Source: Isotricha intestinalis (taxonomy: Eukaryota > Ciliophora > Litostomatea > Vestibuliferida > Isotrichidae). From it: a stretch of 64,000 nt of DNA. The notes beneath the pieces were generated by a model. It saw only the letters and a program-made list of their open reading frames with translations, was not told where the DNA came from and ran no database searches. The position numbers and the translations under genes were made by a program. The DNA lies in assembly GCA_023807065.1 (NCBI GenBank), contig JAJJLU010003484.1, positions 1 through 64,000 on the forward strand. Reading direction: 5' to 3'. Of this stretch, positions 50,614-60,824 are shown in pieces. Numbering within the stretch: position 1 is the stretch's first letter; each line of letters starts with the position of its first letter.

Positions 50614-51609
50614 TTATAAATTACTTTGAAAATTATTATTATCATTCTGAAATTCCCCATTAGCCATTAAATTTTCATAATTCATATTTTGGCTTTCATT
50701 ATAATTATTAACAACAGGAAAAGTACTGTCTCCCTTCAAAGAATTATTATAAAAATTACTATTAAAATTATTACTGCTATTGTTATTAAAACTCCTATAA
50801 TCTTTATTTAAATTATTATAATCAATAGGATAATTAGTTCCAATAGAAAACTTATTAATTTTTGGAATACCTTGAACACTCTTAACAAAATTTTCATTTC
50901 CTTCAGCATTATAATCCAATCCTTTATATTGATAATTATTTCCAGGTCCAAAAGTACCAAATTTATTAAAAACTTCAAAACCATTCATTTCCTTTGGAAA
51001 ATAAGAATTTTTGTTAAACTTCAATCCAAAATTATTTCCAACAACACCACAATTAGAAATTACAACATTTTTTTTAACTTTTCCATTTTCACTTCCACAA
51101 TTTTCGATTTTTCTAACAACATCATATCCTTTAATAACTCTTCCAAAAACAACATGTTTTCCATCTAACCAAGGAAGAGGGAAAAGAGTAATAATAAATT
51201 GAGAATTATTAGTATTGGGTCCTTTATTAGCCATAGATAATAAACCTTCAATTTTATGTTTTGCAATAAAATTTTCATCTTCAAAATAATCACCATAAAT
51301 ACTTCTTCCTCCTCTTCCATCTCCTCTTGTTATATCACCTCCTTGAATATAATTATCTGGAATTATTTTATGAATTCTAGTATTTAAATAGGATTCATAT
51401 TTAGTGTGATTTTGACACAAAAATTTAAAGTTTTCACATGTTTTTGGTACAATGTCAGAAAATAATTCAAATATTATTCTACCTATTAATTTCGAGTCTA
51501 TTGAAATATCAAAAAATGTCATTGGACGATCTTCTTTTGCAGGGTAACGATGAAGGTATTGTTTTTGAAAATTATCACGAAATTCTAATTCATATATTGG
51601 AGCTTGCAT
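50614..51609 (-). CDS. Cyclophilin-type PPIase, PPIL6-like
   Basis: 331 residues. A cyclophilin domain spans about 30-195 (FDISIDSKLIGRIIFELF, NYIQGGDITRGDGRGG, SIYGDYFEDENF, LLSMANKGPN, SQFIITLFPLPWLDG, KHVVFGRVIKG). The active-site Arg (normally FHR) reads IHK, so catalysis may be reduced, while QGGD, the F of QFIITL and W/H of WLDGKH remain. The C-terminal 130 residues are Asn-rich and disordered. YIQGGDI resembles PPIL6, a ciliated-cell cyclophilin. It lies 114 nt from the CFAP418 homologue in the same direction. Confidence 0.8.
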   Translation of the reverse strand: MQAPIYELEFRDNFQKQYLHRYPAKEDRPMTFFDISIDSKLIGRIIFELFSDIVPKTCENFKFLCQNHTKYESYLNTRIHKIIPDNYIQGGDITRGDGRGGRSIYGDYFEDENFIAKHKIEGLLSMANKGPNTNNSQFIITLFPLPWLDGKHVVFGRVIKGYDVVRKIENCGSENGKVKKNVVISNCGVVGNNFGLKFNKNSYFPKEMNGFEVFNKFGTFGPGNNYQYKGLDYNAEGNENFVKSVQGIPKINKFSIGTNYPIDYNNLNKDYRSFNNNSSNNFNSNFYNNSLKGDSTFPVVNNYNESQNMNYENLMANGEFQNDNNNFQSNL

Positions 51610-51723
51610 TTTTTTAAACTTATTTTTTTAATTTTTTTTTATTTTTTTTTATTTTATTTTTTGAAAATTTTTTTTATAATAATATTTTTTTTTTCACTTT
51701 TTTATTATTTACTTAATATTATT

Positions 51724-52392
51724 TTACTTATTATGTCCTAAACAAATCCAATTAGAAACTTTAGATGCAAGAAGATAATCATCAGAAACATTATTCCATG
51801 TACATTGACAAGAATAACATTGAGTTCCATAAGAATCAATTAATTTTTTTTTCAACATATCAGGTCTTGCATAATTATTTCTAAAAAACAAATAATTAAC
51901 AGAAGTATCCCACATTTTATTAGGAAAAACAGATACTTTAACATCACATTTAGTACATAATAAATTATTACATAAAAAATATTCATTAGATATTCCATTT
52001 CCTAAATAAACAATTTCACATTTTTTTAATTGTGAATTATCTTTAATTCCGATTTTTCTAATATCAACTGCAGAATAATCATCATTTTCATTATTTTTAA
52101 ATTTACCAATTTCATCAAAATCATCTTTATCATTTTCCCAATCATCATCATCATCATCTCCTTCAACTTTTGGTTGAATATTATCTTTATAATATTCTTC
52201 ACTTTTTTTTCTAAAAGCATATTTTGAATTTAAATTTTTATTCTTATTTGATTCTTCTTCTAATGAATCATCAAAATCATCATCTGAATTATTCTCTTTT
52301 TTACCTCCAAAATAATTTCTATTAAATCCTTCATTTGGTTTTTCTTCGTCATCTAATGATTTTAAAAAATCATCTATATTATCGTTTTTCAT
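51724..52392 (-). CDS. CFAP418: Cilia- and flagella-associated protein 418 (C8orf37) homologue
   Basis: 222 residues. The N-terminal 120 residues are acidic (DDDDDDWENDKDD) and disordered, as in C8orf37. The C-terminal RMP domain is clear: LCTKCDVKVSVFPNKMWD, SVNYLFFRNNYARPDMLKKK, TQCYSCQCTWNNVSDDY, and ASKVSNWICLGHNK at the end. The four Cys and the Trp/Cys-His end match the family. The family works at the ciliary base; mutations cause retinal ciliopathy in humans. Confidence 0.9.
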   Translation of the reverse strand: MKNDNIDDFLKSLDDEEKPNEGFNRNYFGGKKENNSDDDFDDSLEEESNKNKNLNSKYAFRKKSEEYYKDNIQPKVEGDDDDDDWENDKDDFDEIGKFKNNENDDYSAVDIRKIGIKDNSQLKKCEIVYLGNGISNEYFLCNNLLCTKCDVKVSVFPNKMWDTSVNYLFFRNNYARPDMLKKKLIDSYGTQCYSCQCTWNNVSDDYLLASKVSNWICLGHNK

Positions 52393-52654
52393 TTATTTTT
52401 TTTAAATTATATATTATTAAATTATTAATATAATTATTCTTTATTTAAATGGCAAGTCTTTAAAATAAAATTTATTAAATATAAATTTTGAAATAATCAA
52501 CAAAAGAAAAAAAATCTAAATAATCAATCAAATGTTTAAAGAAGAGTAAATTATATTATAGTATCAATATAATAATTAAAGTCTTTTTTTTAAATAATAA
52601 TCAAAAATAAAATTAATTGTTTTTAATTTGTAAATACAAAAAAAACATTTATTT

Positions 52655-53881
52655 TTAAAAGATATGACAATCATTACAAATTTCTCCTCTTTTTTTTTCA
52701 TCATAAATTAATAAATTATTCTTTAATTTATTTTGAAATTTCTTTCCATCATCTTTTAATTTATTAATAATTCTTTGTCTAAAACCAATTTTTTCAATTC
52801 CTAATTCTTTTAATTTTTCAAGTGTTAAAGGTTCTTTACAATCTATTTGAACTAATAATAATTCAATACTATGATAACCATTAGAAATAAAATTATTTAA
52901 TAAGTTTTCAACAGAAATACTTTTTAACCAATTATTTAATTTTACAATATTTTTATCAGATTGAACGTTAATTAAATTTTTACAAGTATAATAAACTTCT
53001 TTTGGAATTGGATAAGAAAAATTATTTGCTAAATCTTGAACTTTTATTATTATTTTTGCTCTATCACCAGGACAAAAAATTCCAGCTTCTTTTAAGTTAT
53101 CATCTGTTATTCCTAAATCATTATTTTTTGTTTGTTCTATTATTAATTTTATATCATCAAAACCATTTAAAGATAAATTCTTATAATATTTTCCCATATT
53201 TATTTTATTTAAAAAATCATATAATGGATTTTCTAATAAATCATCATCAATAGTTTCATTTATATTTTCTATAATATTACTTTCATTATTACTTTTATTA
53301 TTATTATTATCATTATTATTATTATTATTATTATTATTAATATAATTGTTTAAATTGATTTCATTATGAGAAATTGATAAAGGATTTAGATTATTATTTA
53401 TTGCTGGAATTTTCCTTATATCTGGAAGAGTAATTTTTAATTGAGTTTCATTTCTATATATAGTAGGATTAAATGTATTTCTTTTATATGGAACATGATA
53501 AATTCCTTTATTTGGTAATGAATTTAATATATCTTCTTCTAATTCTAAAATAGGTTTATTTATTTTATTATTATCTGAATATTTCTTTTTATATATTGAT
53601 TCATAATTATTTGATGATTTTAATGGATTTTCTTTTGAATGAAATAATATGGAAGTTTTATGCTTTTTGAATAAAGGTCTTTTTATTTCTATAAAAGGAT
53701 TTATATTTACCACATCATCATCTTCATCAATAATATATTTTTTCTTATAACGATAATTTTCATTTGTATAATTCATATCATTATAATTATTATTTATTTT
53801 ATCATGATTACTTTTTCTTTGATTGTCAATACTTGAAGTTAAACTATATAAATTCACATTATCATTATTATTATTATTATT

Positions 53882-53965
<84 letters not shown>

Positions 53966-54862
53966 TTTATTATCATTATTATTATTATTATTATTATTTT
54001 TATTATTTTTATTATTTTTATTATTACTATTATTCTCATTATTATTATTATTATTATTTGTATAATATTCTAAATTTTTATTCATACTTTTAAGTGAATT
54101 TGTATTTCTTGGACTATTTGATTTTGTATCATCTGTGAAATTTTCATTTTTCTTTTTATTAAACATTTGTTGTGATTTAATATAATCAATTGAATTATGA
54201 GTTTTATGTAAACTTAAATTTACTTTTTTATTTTTATTTATTTCATTTTGGTCACTCCTTTCAATTTTAATAGAATCATTTATTTCAGAATTATCATTTT
54301 CTATAATATCATTATCAAAATTTGAATTCGAATTTAAAAATAAATTCCCATTAAAATTATTATTAATATTTCTTTGAGTATTTTGTTCAGCAATTAATCC
54401 ATAATTATTCTTAATAGTAAAATCAATATTATTTTCATTTAATAAATTTATTATATTATTATTTCCAATAAAATGAGCAATATGTAAAGGAGTATTACCA
54501 TCATTATTTTGAATATTTAAATTTATTCCTTTTTCAATTAATTCTTTTACCATAATTTCTCTTTCAAATTGAATTGCAATATGTAAATAAGTATTTCCTT
54601 CTTTATTCTGGTAATTTAAATCTAAAATTGGAGATGTTAAAATTAAATTAAAAATATCAATTTTATTTCTTTCAATTGAATATGATAATAAAGTTTCTCC
54701 TTTATTATCTTTTATGTTTATTAATTTTGGATTTTTTGAAAGTATTTGATATAAAGTTTCAACATTATAATCTAAACTTATATTAAAAGTTCTATTATTA
54801 TGAATTTGATAAGTTTGAAAATTTTGTTTTTGGAATTTTTTTATATTTCGGGTAATATTCAT
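52655..54862 (-). CDS. Ankyrin-repeat, double-SAM protein with giant Asn tract and CaaX end
   Basis: 735 residues. Four ankyrin repeats at about 30-160 (GETLLSYSIERNKIDIFNLI, GNTYLHIAIQFEREIMVKEL, GNTPLHIAHFIGNNNIINLL). A low-complexity stretch at about 265-335 is nearly pure Asn with sporadic Lys/Glu/Asp. Two SAM domains near 550-615 (FLNKINMGKYYKNLSLNGFD) and 650-720 (WLKSISVENLLNNFISNGYH). The last residues are EICNDCHIF, so the C-terminal four form a CaaX box with another Cys upstream. Membrane-anchored scaffold is the inference; ligand unknown. Confidence 0.85.
53859..54058. repeat. ATT/AAT trinucleotide microsatellite inside the ankyrin-SAM gene
   Basis: An almost uninterrupted (ATT)n run on the plus strand, reading (AAT)n = Asn on the coding strand, with a few ATC and TTT variants. 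A second shorter run is at 53296-53340. Length polymorphism is expected. Confidence 0.95.
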
Positions 54863-55005
54863 ATATTAATATTATTAATTTAATCTTTTTAAAATGTTTG
54901 AAAAGAGAAATTTATAAATATTGGATGATAGTATATTTTAAATAATTTAATTTAAAATAATGAATATTTAATTTTAAGATTTTAATAATTTTTTTTATTT
55001 TATCA

Positions 55006-55407
55006 ATGGGTTGTTGTGCAGGAGGATTTCAAGATCCAGAAATGGAAGAATGTCAAAATATAGAAGAAATAATAAAGTTAATAAAACAAAGAATGGAAGG
55101 CTATACATCAGAAAAAGAAAATATAGATATCTATTTACAAGATCCTTCAAGTCAACCTAAAGGAAATATATCTATTTATGCTACTAAAGAAGAATTAGAA
55201 TTAATAAGATATACTTCTTCTAAAATTGAAGAAGAATTTAATAGAGCTATTCAATTACTTGAAAATTATAAAGATTCTATTCCTTTGGAAAAAGCAATTA
55301 AAAATATTAAAGATTTATGTGGAAGTGCGAATGAAAGAGATTTTATTAATATGAAATATTTAATGGATGATTTTACTAAATATTGTAATAGTCATTATAA
55401 TAAATAA
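55006..55407 (+). CDS. Small MGCC lipid-anchored helical protein
   Basis: 133 residues starting MGCCAGGFQ, a strong N-myristoylation plus dual palmitoylation motif. The remainder is helical and acidic, with amphipathic repeats (EEIIKLIKQRMEGYT, EELELIRYTSSKIEEEF, LEKAIKNIKDLCG). It ends YCNSHYNK. No family recognised, but the form resembles small pellicle- or cilium-membrane proteins. Sits 5' of the DNA between the ankyrin-SAM and geminin-like genes. Confidence 0.7.
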   Translation: MGCCAGGFQDPEMEECQNIEEIIKLIKQRMEGYTSEKENIDIYLQDPSSQPKGNISIYATKEELELIRYTSSKIEEEFNRAIQLLENYKDSIPLEKAIKNIKDLCGSANERDFINMKYLMDDFTKYCNSHYNK

Positions 55408-55529
55408 TTTGATATATATGTTTTTTTTTAAATTGTTTTTATTTAAGAATTTTGGAAATAATATTATTAAAGAATTGTTGTTTTAAGTTTTTATTTTTTT
55501 TATAATAATATTATATATTTAATATATCA

Positions 55530-56150
55530 TTAAAATGAATTTTTTCTTTTTATTTCTTCACATTTTTCATTTTCTATTTTATTCTCTTCACAAATATTTA
55601 AATGATGTTTTTGACAATACTAAAATTACATTTAAATATATAAAATTTACTTCATAATAATTAGCAAGTTCAATAATAGCATTATTCTTTTCATCAATAG
55701 TTTCTTTTAATTCTTTATTTTCCTTTTCTAATTTATTAATTATAACCCTTAACTAAGTCAAAATTATATGTTATTTTAAATTTACATTATCATTTTCTCC
55801 AATAGCATCAGTTAGCGCTTTTTTTAAACATAATAAATATTCATGATCTGCATTTTCTAAATTTTTATTTATTTTTTTATCAACTTTTTCATCTATAATA
55901 ATTTCACTTTCTTTAACTAATGTAATATTATTTATTTGATTTTCATTAAAATTGTTTTTTGGTTTTAAATTTAAATCTTCTTTATTATTTGATTTAATAA
56001 TATCTAAATTTGTGTTAAATGTATATAAAATTTACTTGATTGGTCTGAAATTTTTCCAAAAGGTTTTTTATTGTAATTTTCAAATAAATTATTTTTTCTC
56101 TTATTTTGATAATTAAAAAGCGGTAAATTAGTATTTTGAGTATTCAACAT
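55530..56150 (-). CDS. Three-intron coiled-coil protein, geminin-like
   Basis: Exons (minus strand): 56150-56036, 56003-55786, 55752-55651 and 55619-55530. The introns are 56004-56035 (32 nt), 55753-55785 (33) and 55620-55650 (31), all GTAAAT...TAG. The 174-residue product starts MLNTQNTNLPLFNYQNK. Its C-terminal half contains LKKALTDAIGENDNL followed by KENKELKETIDEKNNAIIEL, close in order and spacing to the geminin-family coiled coil ('RKALYEALKENEKL ... KKENKELAE'). Geminin controls the licensing factor Cdt1 in animals. A coiled coil alone is weak evidence, so identity is tentative. Confidence 0.55.
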
Positions 56151-56304
56151 TTTCAAAGTTAAATATAAAAATTAAATAAAACTAAATATTTTTCCCAAAT
56201 TTAAAATAAAAATAAAAATAACAAAAATCGACAAATTTTAATTATAATGAAATTTAGAAAAAAATTGAAAAAAAAAAATTAGATAATTAGAAAAAAAATA
56301 AAAA

Positions 56305-58700
56305 ATGACAACACCAATAGAAAAAGAATCACAAAATAATTTATTATTAGGTAATGTTTCTCATAATGATTTAACAATGATAAGAAATGAATTTTTAGTT
56401 CATATAAAAAAGCTTCAAAAAGAATTATCAAAAAAAATAGAAGAACAAAACAATACATTATCATCATCATTAAATTTAATAAATTCTAAAATTAACGAAT
56501 TTTCAAAGAATAATTCTTCTCTGATAGAAAAAACAGCAAATATAACAGTTAAATTAGATAAATTAGATGATATAGAAAATTTTAAAAAAAAAGCAGAATC
56601 ACAATTAATAACACATGAAGTAAAAATAAATAGTATAACAAAAGATTTAGCAGACTCTAAATTTAAATATGATAAAATATTTATTGATAATTTAACTGTT
56701 CCTGGATTTATTGGTCCTCAATGTCAATATAAAACTTTAGGAGAATATCTTTTATCTGATATTCAAATTATGAATAAATTAAGTAAATCAAGAGAAAAAA
56801 TAAAAAAAGGATTAAATGAATTACAAATTAATTTTGAAAATATGAATAAAGATTTTCTTATTAATATTAATTCAACTATACAATCTTGTAATGATTATTC
56901 TGATCAAAAAAATGAACTTTTAGAAAAAGGATTGAAAATTGAAATTCATAATATCACTGAAAAAATTACTGATGCTAGAATGCAATTTATGAATGATATT
57001 GTTAATTTTGAAAAAAAAAATAATGAAATGAAAAGTGAATTTGATAAAATAATTTTAATTATTAATGATTTTGAAAGTAAATACAAAGGAAAAGTTTCAA
57101 TTAATGATAATATTAAAGATAATAATAATAATAATAAAAATAAAGATAACATTAAAATTAATAATAAAAATAATGATGATAATATTGTTAGAAATGAGAA
57201 TAATAATGATGATTTAAAAATTCATTTGAATAAAAAATATGATGAATTGAATGAAGAATTCAATAAAATTAAAAAGGATTTTTCTAATATTTTTGAAGAA
57301 ATTAAAAATATGAAAAATAAATTTTTAGTTAATGAAAACTATAAGAAAAGTGAACCTAATATAATATATAAAAATATTTATAAAAACAATAAAATAGAAT
57401 CTTATGATTCTGATAAAATAGATAATATTGATTATGAAAAAGATTTCAATAAAAAAATAAATGATTATGAAGAAAATAATATAAAAGAAAAAGTAAGAAA
57501 ATTATTATATAATAAATATAGAAAATAAGTAGAAATGAAGAAGAAAATAAAAATAATAATATAATAAAAGAAGTAAAAAGAGAAAATAATAATAATACCA
57601 CAGTGACTCAAAATTATACTCAAAGAACAGAATCATCTTCACAAATGATAAAGAAAGAATATCATAAAATTAAGAGTATAAATGATAATGAAAATATAAT
57701 TGGTAATCCTTTAAAAAATAAATTAGTGAATAATATTAGAGCAAAAGAAGAAAGAGTTGATACTTTAAATAATACTGATAAAAATATTTACAATAAAAAT
57801 ATATTTAAACAAAATGAAACTCCTCAAATTAAAAATTTTAAAAAACAAATTGGAAATGAGGGATCTCAAGTTAAATTTATAAAAAAACTTTCATCAGATA
57901 TAAAACAAGAAATTAATAATAATACTAATATTCAAAAAAATAATAGTAATGGTAATAATGTTTATTTTAACAACAATGATAATAATAATAAAGAATCAAT
58001 CAATAATATAGATAAACAAAATGAAAAGATAGATTCATTAAATAAATTTTCATCTCCTACAGAAAAAATATCAAAATCAAAAAAAGATTTATTAATAAAT
58101 TCTCCATCAATAGAAGAAAAAAAAATAGAAAAAAATTCAGCAAATATAAAGAATGAAGAAGAAACATCAAGAAATAAATATAATAACAATTTTAATATAT
58201 ATAATCAAAATACAATTCCATTTAAATCAAAAATAATTCATAGACCATCAAATTCAGTTGTTTTAAGTACAAATAATAATATAGTAAATGTATATCAAGA
58301 AACAAATAATAATGAGCCTTCATTTCCTTATTCAGTTAAAAATACTAAAAAAATAATAATTAATAGTCGTCCAAAAGATTATGATCCACAATTTAATTTT
58401 ACCATTCATCAAGTTGAAATTGATCAAAGAAAAAATCCTCAAAATTTATTTATTATCAAAAGTATAAAATCTCAAAAAAGTATTAATGAAAATGATGCCA
58501 AAATAAATAATATTAAAACTAAAAGAAGAAAAAGTTTAAATAATCTAAAATTTAATAAAACTTTATCTCCTCAAGGTTTTCATAAAGAAATTATTGATTG
58601 TGAAGGAACTATTGTTTATAAAAAAAATATTAATTTTAATGAACAATTTCCTCCTTCAAAAAATAAATTAAAAATAATCAATATTGGAAATCCAATTTAA
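56305..58700 (+). CDS. Coiled-coil protein with Asn-rich tail, one 29-nt intron
   Basis: Exon 1 56305-57492, intron 57493-57521 (GTAAGA...AATATAG), exon 2 57522-58700; 788 residues. Without splicing the frame ends AAA-TAA at 57526-57528 and a second frame begins at 57603; the intron joins them with no stop. The first half is coiled coil with VPGFIGPQCQYKTLGEYL at about 133-150, the only conserved-looking globular piece. The second half is basic, Asn/Ser/Lys-rich and disordered. Function unknown; may be ciliary or cytoskeletal. Confidence 0.7.
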
Positions 58701-58899
58701 TCAAAATATAAGAAAAAATAATAAAATCTCATAATTAATTATAATAAAATTTTATAATTGTTTATTTTAATTTTCAAATTTAAAATTTATCAAAATAAAC
58801 TAATCTTATATAAAACTTGAACATCAAAAAAAAGTGAAAAAAAAAGAAAAATAAAATAAAAAACATTTAACTTTTTTTTAAAACCTCAAAAAAAAAGTT

Positions 58900-60243
58900 T
58901 TACATCTTCTTATAATGACTATTATCCTTATCAGAATTAGATTTATATTGAATAATAATACCAATTAAAGCAATAAAAACCCAAGCACCTAAATAATAAT
59001 AAACATATCCTCCATATTGTTCATTAAAGTAATTTAATTGATCCCATTCTTCATTTTTAATTAATTCAATTAATTGACTTTCATCGAAATAATTATCTAA
59101 TTTAATAGAAGCTCCTCTAATAATAAGATATGCTCCAATGAAAGAAGTTCCTAAAATCAAAACATGTTTTACTAAACAAAGAGCAATTAAAGCACCTAAA
59201 ATAGCACAACCAGCAATAGTAACATAATATAAATATTCAGGATTCCAATCAATTAAAGGTAATATTGCTTCATAAACGAATACTGATACTGTATATCCAA
59301 ATCCAGCTCCTAATATTATAATAAATGCTTTCATTACTTTTAATAATACACATCCTAATATTAATCCTATCACAAGTAAAACTCCAAATAATATTAATAA
59401 ACTTTGCTCTGTTTCAAATGATTTAAATGATAATATTAGTGATGTTCCTAATAACAAAACTGCTAAAGCTGTAACTACTATTATTGTTAATTTTACTACT
59501 TTTGCTCCAAATATAACAAGGAAAAATCCTGTAATACAACATATTATACATATTGTGATTGGATTTTGATTCATAAAAAATTGAAGAATATAATATTTAT
59601 TAATTGGACATGCATGTTTAGAACTTCCTTTAATAATATTAACTGCATTACTAATATTAAAAGTAGAAAAATCTAATTTAATATTTTCAACATTTAAATC
59701 ACATTTAATATTTAAATGCATAGTATAATTTCTATCATCATTAGGATCATCATTAAATTTATCACCATGTTCATAAACTAAATTTAATACAATAATATTA
59801 GTTCCATTAACTCCAGTTTCATTATAAACAGACCAAGTATTTTTTGGAGTTTGTTTGCCTTTTGAAGAAAAAGTTCCTGTTAATTTTTTATATGTATTAT
59901 CAGGAAATACATAAACCATATTTGAATCTACTTTTTCTCCATTTATTTCTTCTGCTAAATCTTGACAAAAATTATATTTTATTTTTCCATCTGAAACTTC
60001 TGCTTCATAATCTTTTTTTTTATTCTGAAGAGAAAATAATGTATATATGTCATATTTGTTCACCCAAAAACATTTTACATTTATAAATTTTGTTTCTTGT
60101 GTTGATGAATCTTTTGATAATTCATTTGATGATAAAAAGTTATTTTGTTCTAAAAAATTATTCATTTCTGGAGAAAATTTAGGAAGAAATTTCGAACTTG
60201 TTAATGTTAATAATATCTGAAGGAATATTATGGCTTTTGACAT
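58900..60243 (-). CDS. TMEM198/TM7S3-like membrane protein with signal peptide
   Basis: 447 residues. A signal peptide (AIIFLQILLTLTSS) leads a 200-residue Cys/Asn-glycosylation-rich lumenal domain (CFWVNKYDIYTLFSLQN, NRNYTMHLNIKCDL). From about 225 seven hydrophobic segments follow (ITICIICCITGFFLVIFGAK, LLLGTSLILSF, LILFGVLLVIGLILGCVLL, AFIIILGAGFGYTVSVFVYE, CAILGALIALCLVKHVLILG, AYLIIRGA, WVFIALIGIIIQY), the DUF4203/TMEM198 pattern. Function in ciliates unknown. Confidence 0.8.
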   Translation of the reverse strand: MSKAIIFLQILLTLTSSKFLPKFSPEMNNFLEQNNFLSSNELSKDSSTQETKFINVKCFWVNKYDIYTLFSLQNKKKDYEAEVSDGKIKYNFCQDLAEEINGEKVDSNMVYVFPDNTYKKLTGTFSSKGKQTPKNTWSVYNETGVNGTNIIVLNLVYEHGDKFNDDPNDDRNYTMHLNIKCDLNVENIKLDFSTFNISNAVNIIKGSSKHACPINKYYILQFFMNQNPITICIICCITGFFLVIFGAKVVKLTIIVVTALAVLLLGTSLILSFKSFETEQSLLILFGVLLVIGLILGCVLLKVMKAFIIILGAGFGYTVSVFVYEAILPLIDWNPEYLYYVTIAGCAILGALIALCLVKHVLILGTSFIGAYLIIRGASIKLDNYFDESQLIELIKNEEWDQLNYFNEQYGGYVYYYLGAWVFIALIGIIIQYKSNSDKDNSHYKKM

Positions 60244-60824
60244 GTTTTAGTTTTTTATTTAATATTTTTGTTTTTTATGTTTGTTATATATGATTGTATA
60301 TTATATTTTAATTTTTTTTAATTTTTTTTTTTGATCGAATATATTTTGATGAGAAGATTTAAAAAGATTTATTTTTATTATTTTTTATTTTTTTTCAAGA
60401 ATTATTTTGCTTCTTATAAACTATATTTAATGATTATATTTTTATTGATATTTATCATTTTTTATAATAAGTTAAAAATGGTTTTATATTTCATTTTTTT
60501 TTGTTTTTTTTGATATTGTTTAAGTGATTTAACCAATGAAAAAAGATTGTTTTAATAATTTCATCTATTTACCCTTTAAAAAATAACTGATTTATTTAAA
60601 GATTAAAAAAAAGATTTAGTTTTATTAATTTTATTGAATAGATTAATTTAATATGTAATTATTTATAAAAAATTATAAAAAATATAAAATAAATTAATGT
60701 TTTATTATTCTATCTTAAAATATTCAAATTAAATTAAAAATAAATAATTTAAATATTAATTAAATTTTTTTTCATATTTTTTTACTATTTAAAATTTAAA
60801 ATTTAAATTGAATTAAAGAAAAAA
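60244..60824. other. Spacer upstream of the 60.8 kb gene
   Basis: 581 bases. A 54-codon hydrophobic ATG frame at 60349-60513 (MRRFKKIYFYYFLFFF) exists, but its Phe/Tyr/Leu make-up is what T-rich DNA gives by chance. No promoter motif or repeat is supported. Confidence 0.4.

Noticed and set aside
53764..54093. Long poly-Tyr/Leu/Ile frames around 53.8-54.1 kb
   Set aside because: Shadows of the (ATT)n tract; the coding frame is the Asn tract on the minus strand.
57493..57602. Frameshift at AAA-TAA between two ORFs at 57.5 kb
   Set aside because: A canonical 29-nt intron (GTAAGA...AATATAG) joins the frames without any shift, so no frameshift is needed.
60349..60513. Small hydrophobic ORF MRRFKK...
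   Set aside because: Its composition is what T-rich DNA gives by chance; no homologue known and no codon bias.
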